Assembly: GCA_014695345.1 (NCBI GenBank)
Contig: JACJOC010000077.1
Span: 1 to 64,000 of the forward strand
Direction: 5' to 3'
From: Cyanobacteria bacterium FACHB-471
GTDB taxonomy: Bacteria; Cyanobacteriota; Cyanobacteriia; Elainellales; Elainellaceae
DNA: 64,000 nt
Positions 8,079 to 15,218 of this stretch are shown piece by piece (position 1 is the stretch's first letter; every line of letters starts with the position of its first letter). The notes under the pieces are model-generated. The model ran no database searches. It had not been told where the DNA came from and saw only the letters and a program-made list of their open reading frames with translations. Both the position numbers and the translations under genes were made by a program.

Positions 8079-9419
8079 CTAACCAGCTTGTACAAGGATG
8101 TATAGAAAAGCCTCTAGTTTGCTCAAAAATGTTCTAACCTGCTCAAACCCCTCTACTTCGCTAATCGGTTCTAAGCTAATTGGATCATAAGACCGAACCT
8201 TGAGCCAGCGATTAACTAGCTCCATCATAGGCTGTGGTCCTTCCCACAATGGCAACAGACAGCAAGCTGCAAAATAGCTGTCTACATAGACAGGTTTGGC
8301 GACGGCAACAGGAATGTACTGACTGATTTCAAATGGTTTTTGTTTGTTGAGACAGTTGTTTAACTCCTGCTTAACTTCAGTCCGCTTTAACTGAGGATGC
8401 AGGTGAATCTGAGCGTTGCGCCAGTCTTCCACATCCCATTCTGTAATTGGGTTGAACGAAACCATTTGTTCAGGATAGCTACACCAAAAGTCAATCAAAC
8501 GATGAATTGGGTGCAACAGGTTAAACAGGTGCAATCGCTCTTCAATGGAAGCTCCCGGCAGACTGAGCGCTAAGAACATAGGTAAATCGTCAGGATCTAT
8601 GAATAAATCGGTTAGCTCCCAATGCCGCCAGTTTGTCATGCTAGTAAACTCTAAATTAGCGGTTTCTAGCGCTGCAAACAGTTCAGGAATTCCATACCCC
8701 TTATCTCCTTGAAACAAAAAGTTCATCAAGATAGTTTCTACATGCTGTTCCTTTGCATAGTCGGGCTGCCATGTTTTCGCTTTGACTTCAACGACATCAT
8801 GTAGAGCCTTCATTGTTTCTATGACTAACCCAACTTCTAACTCACCAGGGTTTTCCTCAGTGAGTCCCATTAGCCTAAAAGCTTCCTGAGCACGAAAGTA
8901 ACCTTGGCGCTGTAGCTTGTTGTGTAGGTTAGAGCGAATGATGCCTGTTGGCTTGAGTACAGACTTAAAGCTGCTTAGGACCGCAGCTATATCAGGAAAG
9001 AGATAGAGAACCTCATCACAGTTTATGTAATCAAATTCCATCCCTAGCTTAGTCAGCTCTTCGATCTGGAGAACATGAAATTCAACGTTCTCTTCAAACC
9101 CGTGATGGCGTAAACGTTTTTCAGCTAACTTGACCGATTGTTCAGATAAATCAATACCGACAATCCTTGCGCCCGGGTTTGCCTCTGCCAAAACCAGGCT
9201 TTTATAACCGCTGCCACAGCCCGCATCGAGGATAAGTTTGCCTTTGGGGTCAACCACCTGCTGATTTCGCAAGTAAAAAGGAGTGACTAAGCTGTGAAGG
9301 TAGAGCTGATTGAAATTTTTGTCGTCCTTGGGTGATTTCTCTGGTGAAACTCTAGGGTAAGGGGCACCTTCAAACTGTTGGCGAATTTTTTCAAGTAATT
9401 CTGAGCTTTGGGTATTCAT
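8079..9419 (-). CDS. Class I SAM-dependent methyltransferase
   Basis: A 446-residue protein. The Rossmann SAM-binding motif LDAGCGSGYKS lies at residues 64-74, followed by GIDLSEQSVKLAEKR (motif II), and VLKPTG is typical of post-motif III. The C-terminal ~200 residues (from about YGIPELFAAL) are an unassigned helical domain. The substrate is unknown; the location upstream of pilin and glycosyltransferase genes suggests a sugar, lipid or protein target at the cell surface. ATG 9419 is chosen, although a 30-base-spaced direct repeat spans the start and an in-frame TTG lies at 9557. The gene is divergent from the M16 peptidase genes. Confidence 0.8.
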   Translation of the reverse strand: MNTQSSELLEKIRQQFEGAPYPRVSPEKSPKDDKNFNQLYLHSLVTPFYLRNQQVVDPKGKLILDAGCGSGYKSLVLAEANPGARIVGIDLSEQSVKLAEKRLRHHGFEENVEFHVLQIEELTKLGMEFDYINCDEVLYLFPDIAAVLSSFKSVLKPTGIIRSNLHNKLQRQGYFRAQEAFRLMGLTEENPGELEVGLVIETMKALHDVVEVKAKTWQPDYAKEQHVETILMNFLFQGDKGYGIPELFAALETANLEFTSMTNWRHWELTDLFIDPDDLPMFLALSLPGASIEERLHLFNLLHPIHRLIDFWCSYPEQMVSFNPITEWDVEDWRNAQIHLHPQLKRTEVKQELNNCLNKQKPFEISQYIPVAVAKPVYVDSYFAACCLLPLWEGPQPMMELVNRWLKVRSYDPISLEPISEVEGFEQVRTFLSKLEAFLYILVQAG

Positions 9420-9442
9420 AACAGCTATTTCTGAGCTTTGGG
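9399..9442. repeat. Short direct repeat spanning a start codon
   Basis: TTCTGAGCTTTGGG occurs at 9399-9412 and again at 9429-9442, exactly 30 bases apart, bracketing the ATG (9417-9419) of the minus-strand methyltransferase. It looks like a small tandem duplication. Because the spacing is 10 codons, the frame is kept. Confidence 0.6.
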
Positions 9443-9606
9443 GTGCAAGGAAAGCGGCTAGACTAAAAAGTCTGTCTCTAACATGCCCATGTTTAAGAGC
9501 AATGCTATAACATCTTTTACCCCAAAAGGGATGGGAGAAAACGCTAAGATAGTTCAAATACTAGAACCTTAGTTAGGATTTGAGTTGAGAGGACTGGTCT
9601 GCACTA

Positions 9607-10872
9607 TTGGCAACTAACAGCGTTCCGCCACATTTTCCAGCGCATCTCTCCAGGTTGGATAATGGCTTGACGATAATTCATCAAAATATTCCGACAACAT
9701 CGGTAGTTGCGGTTGATGTATGGGTGAGGGCGGGGGCGATCGCTGAGCCAGAACCCTGGACTGGGATGGCGCATTTCCTCGAACATATGGTCTTCAAGGG
9801 CACTGATCGCCTGCTACCAGGGCAGTTCGATCAAGTGATTGAAGATCGCGGTGGGATGACAAATGCCGCAACTAGCCACGATTACGCTCATTATTTCATT
9901 AACACAACTGCGCCTCACTTGGAAGAAACGCTCCCTTGCTTGGCAGACCTGCTGCTGAATGCGGCAATTCCTGAAGACGAGTTTGTGCGGGAGCGAGACG
10001 TTGTTTTAGAGGAAATTCGTCAGGCAAACGATGATCCTGACTGGCTAGCGTTTCAAGCCTTGATTGAAAGCGTCTATCAGTCACATCCTTACGGTCGTCC
10101 AGTGCTGGGAGATGAGGCGGGGTTGATGCAGCGATCGCCCGAGGAAATGCGCTGTTTTCATCGCGCCCACTACCAGCCTGAAAATATGACGGTAGTAGTG
10201 GTGGGCAACGTTGCTGAAGCGCAAGCTTTGGACTTGGTGAATCAAGCATTTAGCCAGTTTCCGTCTCGTCCAAATTGTCCTGTGGCGATCGCCCATGCAG
10301 AGCCTCCGATTACTGAAATTCGCCGACAAGAGCTGTATCTCCCCCGGCTAGAGCAAGCGAGGCTGATGATGGCATGGATTGGCCCCGGTGTGGATCAGTT
10401 GCGAGATGCCTATGGGCTAGATTTGCTTTCAGTGTTGCTGGCAGGCAGCAGGTCTTCTCGGTTAGTTAGAGAACTGCGTGAAGAGCGGCAGTTGGTGCAA
10501 GCGATCGCCAGCGACTTTTCGCTCCAGCGGGATTCGAGCCTATTTACGATTAGCGCCTGGTTAGCGCCAGAAGATGTTGATCGAGTAGAAGCACTGATTG
10601 GCGATCGCCTCTCTGAGCTAACCACCACTGCCATTTCTGAGGCTGAATTGATCCGGTACAAACGGTTACTGTGTAACGATTATGCCTTCTCGACTGAAAC
10701 AGCGATCCAGTTAGCAGGGCTATATGGGTACTACAACACCATTGCCCAGGCGGAGATTGCAGTGAATTACCCCAATCAGATTCAAACCCTTCAGGCTGAA
10801 GAGTTGCAGCAGCTTGCTAGTCAATACCTTTCGCCTTATCACTACGCCGCAACGATACTCAAGCCTCTGTAG
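9607..10872 (+). CDS. M16 zinc peptidase, catalytic subunit
   Basis: A processing-peptidase/pitrilysin-type protease of 421 residues. The inverted zinc motif HFLEH is at residues 56-60 and the distal Glu ligand falls in VVLEEIRQA (~E136), so the active site looks complete. The C-terminal half carries the usual second M16 domain. The start is TTG 9607: the frame holds no ATG before the zinc motif, and GAGAGGA lies upstream. The paralogue downstream lacks the zinc site, so the two very probably form a heterodimer as in bacterial M16B pairs, degrading peptides. No signal peptide is evident. Confidence 0.9.
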   Translation: MATNSVPPHFPAHLSRLDNGLTIIHQNIPTTSVVAVDVWVRAGAIAEPEPWTGMAHFLEHMVFKGTDRLLPGQFDQVIEDRGGMTNAATSHDYAHYFINTTAPHLEETLPCLADLLLNAAIPEDEFVRERDVVLEEIRQANDDPDWLAFQALIESVYQSHPYGRPVLGDEAGLMQRSPEEMRCFHRAHYQPENMTVVVVGNVAEAQALDLVNQAFSQFPSRPNCPVAIAHAEPPITEIRRQELYLPRLEQARLMMAWIGPGVDQLRDAYGLDLLSVLLAGSRSSRLVRELREERQLVQAIASDFSLQRDSSLFTISAWLAPEDVDRVEALIGDRLSELTTTAISEAELIRYKRLLCNDYAFSTETAIQLAGLYGYYNTIAQAEIAVNYPNQIQTLQAEELQQLASQYLSPYHYAATILKPL

Positions 10873-10993
10873 CTATCTCTAGTAAATCCCGACGTAGAGT
10901 AAGCTGTTGCTCGTACGTCAGTCAAGTTTATTTGTCCATTTCTCTGCCACTTGCCCCAACGTTGGATTTATTTAACCTTATTTGAGGATCTTC

Positions 10994-12310
10994 ATGTCTG
11001 TAAATTTGAGTGCTGCCCAACTGCTAGAAAATCGTCAGGTTCACCGTGCTGTCCTGGACAATGGGCTGGTTGTGCTAGCAGTAGAAAACTCGGCTGCCGA
11101 TATTGTCTCTGCCCGCATTTTTGTCCGAGCTGGCGGTCGATATGAACCACCGGAGCAAGCAGGACTATCCCATCTGCTGACATCAGTTTTGACAAAAGGG
11201 ACGGGCAACCTTTCCTCATTAGAGATCGCTGAACGGGTTGAGTCAGTAGGTGCAGGGTTGGGGGCAGATGCCGCTGCAGACTATTGCTTGCTTAGCCTCA
11301 AAACCGTCTCAGCAGACTTTGCTGAAATGCTAGAACTGGCGGCTCAACTGCTGCGATCGCCCAGCCTGCCTGAAGCCGAAGTCGAACTTGAGCGCCGCCT
11401 CACCCTACAGGGCATTCGTTCGATGCAAGAGCAGCCTTTCTCAATTGCCCAAAAACAACTGCGGCAGGCGATGTATCAGCAGCATCCCTATGCGCTGCCC
11501 AGCTTGGGAACTGAAGAAACCGTCGCCCAGATTAGCCGAGAAGATTTGCAGCAGTATCACCAAACCTATTTCCGCCCTGATAATTTTGTAGTCAGCATTG
11601 CTGGGCGAATTGCACCCGAAGATGCGATCGCCCTAGTAGATCAGATATTTGGTGATTGGCAGGTACCCACAACGCCTGAAGGAAAAATTCCGCTTCCGGC
11701 GCTGGCGTTACCTGGCATTACTTCCCATCCTAAACAAGTCATCTCTACTCAAGATACGCAGCAAGCGATTGTTATGCTGGGCTATCTTGCTGCTGCAGTG
11801 CATAGTCCTGAATATGTCGCTTTAAAGTTGCTGAACACCTACTTAGGTAATGGGCTGTCCAGCCGACTATTTGTGGAATTGCGTGAAAAGCGAGGTCTAG
11901 CCTACGAGGTATCTGCCTTTTACCCTACTCGACTGGATGCATCTCAGTTCGTCGTATATATGGGTACGGCTCCTGACAATGCCGCGATCGCTTTGGATGG
12001 CTTGCGCCAGGAAGTTGAGCGACTTTGCACTACCTTGCTGACTTCAGAAGAATTGCAGTCAGCTAAGAACAAACTGCTCGGTCAATATGCTTTAGGTAAA
12101 CAGACCAATGCTCAAATTGCTCAAACATTCGGCTGGTATGAAATCCTGGGCTTGGGCGTTGAGTTTGATCAGCAATTTCAGATTGAAGCAGCTAACGTTG
12201 CGGCTGAAACATTGCAAGCGGTAGCTCGCCAACATTTTGCTGAACCTTATGTCTCATTGGTGGGTCCGGCGATCGCCATCGATCAAGTTGCAACTCCCGC
12301 TGCTTCCTGA
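10994..12310 (+). CDS. M16 peptidase-like protein, non-catalytic subunit
   Basis: A 438-residue M16 homologue in which the zinc motif is destroyed: the HXXEH position reads HLLTS (residues 60-64), lacking both the Glu and the second His. The C-terminal R/Y substrate-binding region is kept (SSRLFVELREKRGLAYEV, near residue 292). This is the pattern of the inactive partner that supplies substrate-binding residues to the catalytic subunit encoded 121 bases upstream. ATG 10994 is chosen for GAGGA at 10984-10988; an in-frame TTG at 10982 is less likely. A terminator follows at 12378. Confidence 0.9.
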   Translation: MSVNLSAAQLLENRQVHRAVLDNGLVVLAVENSAADIVSARIFVRAGGRYEPPEQAGLSHLLTSVLTKGTGNLSSLEIAERVESVGAGLGADAAADYCLLSLKTVSADFAEMLELAAQLLRSPSLPEAEVELERRLTLQGIRSMQEQPFSIAQKQLRQAMYQQHPYALPSLGTEETVAQISREDLQQYHQTYFRPDNFVVSIAGRIAPEDAIALVDQIFGDWQVPTTPEGKIPLPALALPGITSHPKQVISTQDTQQAIVMLGYLAAAVHSPEYVALKLLNTYLGNGLSSRLFVELREKRGLAYEVSAFYPTRLDASQFVVYMGTAPDNAAIALDGLRQEVERLCTTLLTSEELQSAKNKLLGQYALGKQTNAQIAQTFGWYEILGLGVEFDQQFQIEAANVAAETLQAVARQHFAEPYVSLVGPAIAIDQVATPAAS

Positions 12311-12377
12311 GCATGGATTCGACATTGAGCCTACTAGCCAGGTCTGCCTAATGAACTTTGCAATTTATAAGGTTTGG

Positions 12378-12400
12378 AAACCCGCGAAAGCGGGTTTTAT
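12378..12400 (+). terminator. Terminator of the M16 pair
   Basis: AAACCCGC - GAAA - GCGGGTTT is an 8-bp perfect stem closed by a stable GNRA-type loop and followed by TTAT. It lies 67 bases after the stop of the second M16 gene. Confidence 0.8.
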
Positions 12401-12707
12401 ACTTGCAGCCATGCTTTTTAACGACCCAAATAGGGAATAAGTTAGATATCCAGGCTTTTTCGGGTATCTGATGCAAAATACCAAACAGCTAACTTTAAGG
12501 GATTCCTTTAAATTCGCAACTTAGTTTGAATCTCCCTTTACAACTCACATTCTGAACTGGTGTGAGTGCTAACTAAAGCCATCCGTATGACAGTCAAAAG
12601 CTACAGCAATTGAAAAACCTAAAGTTCGGAACATTACCTTAGGGACTTCTACAGCTTATTGGTTTGCAAAATCTAAACCTAATACTTTGAAAGTTGAGAA
12701 AAGTGTA
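12401..12707. other. Intergenic region before pseudogene
   Basis: About 300 AT-rich bases between the M16 terminator and the decayed glycosyltransferase-like gene. A 6-bp inverted repeat (CTCACA/TGTGAG around 12545-12567) is the only structure seen. No reading frame, tRNA or promoter is convincing. Confidence 0.4.
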
Positions 12708-13647
12708 ATGACATCTTCCAACTGTTCACTATCAATCATGGTCGCTCGGACTGATGTTCCGTTTATGATGCATACTATTCCACATCAATTAAGAGTATGC
12801 AATTTCCCGTTTACCAACGGTTGCTAGCGGTTGATACTGCGCCCTTATCGGGTGACAAAGTAAATCGTTCAGAACTTGGCACAATGGAGCAATTATGCAA
12901 CTATTGTAATCAACTGTTAGATTCAGATGTTGTTGATAAAGTTGTTGACATTGATTATTCAGAAAACCTTCATAGAAAAGTTTATCAAAAGCATTTTGGT
13001 CGGCAAATTAGGCAGACTCATAACTACAAAGGCTATCCAATCTTAGGTTCTCTTTTTGCTATTGAAGTAGTTGAAAGTGATTATTTGCTTCGTATAGACA
13101 ATGATATGCTGTTTCATCAAGAACCTTATTAAAACTGGATTGAAGAAGGTATTAAACTGCTGCAAAAAATCCGCAAGTTGTAGAGTTAGACCTTTGACTG
13201 GTCCGCCTGCAAAAGATGGCTCCCTTTACCAGAAAGTGCCCTTCAGTTCAGATCCTAATGACTTTTATCAAGTCAAATTCTTTAGTAGTCGAGCCTACTT
13301 AATTAGTCGCAATCGCTTTGACCAGCTTCTTCCGCTAAAAGTTCTATGGAAGACTTACAAGTGCAAATTTATGAATAGCTTGCCAACAGATATTCAAACG
13401 TTTGTAAATTATATCTTTAACAAAGGGAGCATTAGGTTCTTGGGAGGTCATGGTGTCACGCCGTTTAGAAGAGACAGAATACGTTCGTGCTGTACTCGGC
13501 TCTCCTAAAGCGTGGACACTTCATCCTATCGACCGTAAGCCCAAATTTATCAAAGCCCTACCTGATATCATCTAGAAAATTGAGTCAGGTTGGTATCCAC
13601 CGGAGCAGGGTGGACATTATGACCTGATTCTTAAATACTGGCTTTAA
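12708..13647 (+). pseudogene. Decayed glycosyltransferase-like gene
   Basis: Concatenating three frames gives one protein-like sequence of about 310 residues. It begins at ATG 12708 (MVARTDVPFMMHTIPHQL), continues in another frame with LLAVDTAPLSGDK and RIDNDMLFHQEP (a DXD-like acidic motif typical of GT-A enzymes), then RPLTGPPAKDGSLYQK, and ends with RRLEETEYVRAVLGSPKAW up to TAA 13645-13647. Lesions seen: a frameshift near 12797-12825, TAA at 13130, a shift in an A-run near 13165, TGA at 13195 plus a shift, a shift near 13450-13470, and TAG at 13573. With so many lesions it is a true pseudogene. The family is inferred and not certain. Its end overlaps the convergent sipA end by 4 bases. 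Confidence 0.75.
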
Positions 13648-13922
13648 TCTGAAGGACGCTCAAGAATGTGTTCGTCTGGAGTGGAGGAATTAGACGAAGC
13701 AGACGCTAATTCAAGATACTGGGTATCCATTAAAAACATTCCTTGGGAAAAGCGAACGCTCCAAAACCCTCCAGGACGCCGATTAATAACAATTCCTTCT
13801 TCGCCTAGGCTAATGACGTTGGGAGGACGCAGCATCGGCATGGGTTCAGCAGTTTTAACGTAAGGCGGAAGGGCAACCACTCGAACGCGATCGCCCACTG
13901 TAAATTCTTGGGATTCAGACAT
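13644..13922 (-). CDS. sipA: SipA, NblS-interacting regulator
   Basis: A 92-residue cyanobacterial/plastid-lineage protein. It has the SipA signature GDRVRVVALPPYVKTAEPMP, then LRPPNVISLGEEGIVINRRPGG and an SH3-like end (FLMDTQYLEL). In Synechococcus SipA binds the histidine kinase NblS and modulates light and nutrient-stress signalling. ATG 13922 matches the usual N-terminus better than an upstream TTG at 13955. The start is 17 bases after the cbiX stop, so the two are almost certainly co-transcribed, placing sipA downstream of a cobalamin riboswitch. The C-terminal Ser/Asn-rich tail is poorly conserved. Confidence 0.88.
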   Translation of the reverse strand: MSESQEFTVGDRVRVVALPPYVKTAEPMPMLRPPNVISLGEEGIVINRRPGGFWSVRFSQGMFLMDTQYLELASASSNSSTPDEHILERPSD

Positions 13923-13939
13923 AATATTCAGACGCAATT

Positions 13940-15013
13940 CTAAGGGGCTTGCCAAATCCTTTGATGATACTGCTCTGGGTTTGCGTAAGGATCTACATCT
14001 AGGTGACTATGTCCATGCTCATGACCGTGATGGTGATGGTGATCATGCCCATGCTGATGAGGTAGCTCATGTTCTCCCATTTGGGCGGTCGCAGCTAGCC
14101 GAAACTTGCACATTTCGCAGTTCATCTGTACTTGCCCTAACTGAGTTTCGATTTCTCGTTCTCTCAATACCGAAAACAACTGAGGATGCAACCCCATTTC
14201 TGGTAGACAAACCATCGAAACTTCAGGATGCTGCTCTTGTTGCTGTATGGTGGTGTCAAAGATCTTTTTGACTAATAAACCAGTAAACAGAAAGTAAGGC
14301 AGCACAATAATTCGCTTAGGTTGATACAGCAGCGCACGGCGAAAACCTTCTTCTAAGCGGGGGTGAGTAATTCCAATAAAACAGGTCTCAACCGTTTGGT
14401 ATCCGCTCCCCTCCCACACTATTCGCGCTAGTTTCGCAACATCGCCATTTGCATCAGGATCGCTGGAGCCACGTCCTACAAACAGCAGTACTGTATCAGC
14501 GCGAGAGATTTCTTGGGGGTTTTGGTCGGCTTGATCAAGCTGCTCTAGACGCGATCGCCATAGCTCTAAAATTCCAGGGGTAATCCCAAAATGGCGACCG
14601 TAATGGAAGTTAAGTTGAGGATGTCGCTGTCGAGCGCGATCCAGTTCGTTGGTAACGTCAAATTTGTTGTGTCGAGCTGCAAAAAGCAGCACAGGCAGCA
14701 CCGAAAGATCGGTATAGCCCTGCTCCACGCATTGGTCTAAGCTTTGTTGAATCGAGGGTTCAGTGAGTTCCAGGAAACAAGGAAAGACTGGTCGAGAAAC
14801 ATCAAGCGCTTGATAAGCAGTGGCAAAATCCAATAGGCTTTTCCTTCCATCTGCATCGCGACTGCCATGTCCAACTAGTAATAGTGGGCGGTTGAGGGGT
14901 AACGGAGGCAGCATGATTGACTGATCGAGGTTCACATCGGCATCGAAGGGTGTGCCTATTTTAGAATTTGCAGCGCTTGTTGGAGACAGAGTGTTGTCTG
15001 TCGAAATAGTCAT
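13940..15013 (-). CDS. cbiX: Sirohydrochlorin cobaltochelatase CbiX, long form
   Basis: Inserts Co(II) into sirohydrochlorin, the entry step of the anaerobic-type cobalamin pathway. The 357-residue protein has two CbiX-like domains. The first has [13 protein letters not shown] with the catalytic His49. The second has the equivalent [16 protein letters not shown] with Arg181 replacing His, so catalysis must rest on the first domain. A CXXC (NCEMCKF, ~295-298) and a His-rich tail (~310-336, more than 10 His) follow, probably for a metal cluster and metal binding or storage. ATG 15013 has GGGAG just upstream and lies directly behind a cobalamin riboswitch. sipA follows in the operon. Confidence 0.93.
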   Translation of the reverse strand: MTISTDNTLSPTSAANSKIGTPFDADVNLDQSIMLPPLPLNRPLLLVGHGSRDADGRKSLLDFATAYQALDVSRPVFPCFLELTEPSIQQSLDQCVEQGYTDLSVLPVLLFAARHNKFDVTNELDRARQRHPQLNFHYGRHFGITPGILELWRSRLEQLDQADQNPQEISRADTVLLFVGRGSSDPDANGDVAKLARIVWEGSGYQTVETCFIGITHPRLEEGFRRALLYQPKRIIVLPYFLFTGLLVKKIFDTTIQQQEQHPEVSMVCLPEMGLHPQLFSVLREREIETQLGQVQMNCEMCKFRLAATAQMGEHELPHQHGHDHHHHHGHEHGHSHLDVDPYANPEQYHQRIWQAP

Positions 15014-15019
15014 CGTTAA

Positions 15020-15204
15020 ACTCCCTTTCCTGTGCAGCGCAGGAAATAGAGTGAATAAGCAGCGGATTGGCGTTCTGGCTTCTAAAGAATAAAAGTGCTT
15101 TTCATCCTTTAGTTTACAGTTGCGGCACAGCGCCGGACTCGCACCGGACTTTCCCAATCAGGTTGCTGTTTCACGTGTGCCTCGTCATCTTATCCCAAGT
15201 GCCG
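15020..15204 (-). ncRNA. Cobalamin riboswitch in the cbiX leader
   Basis: Reading the minus strand, the leader contains the hallmark core GGGAAAGTCCGGTGCGAGTC with GCGCTGTGCCGCAACTGTAA, preceded by GAGGCACACGTGAAACAG and followed by the P13-like GAAGCCAGAACGCC. This is the cobalamin aptamer consensus. Its last element is a 7-bp hairpin (TTTCCTG/CAGGAAA, 15026-15046) abutting the Shine-Dalgarno GGGAG (15021-15025). There is no U-run, so control is probably at translation. The aptamer begins only ~15 bases after the stop of the upstream ABC gene. Confidence 0.92.
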
Positions 15205-15218
15205 ACATTTGTTTATAT

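Noticed and set aside
10951-11145. Forward frame overlapping the start of the second M16 gene
   Set aside because: Cys-rich shadow in a different frame; the M16 start at 10994 has its own Shine-Dalgarno.
12237-12440. Short forward frame at the end of the second M16 gene
   Set aside because: It mostly overlaps the M16 gene in another frame and runs through the terminator.
12708-13508. Two separate small hypothetical genes
   Set aside because: Their translations join in order into one glycosyltransferase-like protein with a third fragment downstream, so one pseudogene is the better reading.
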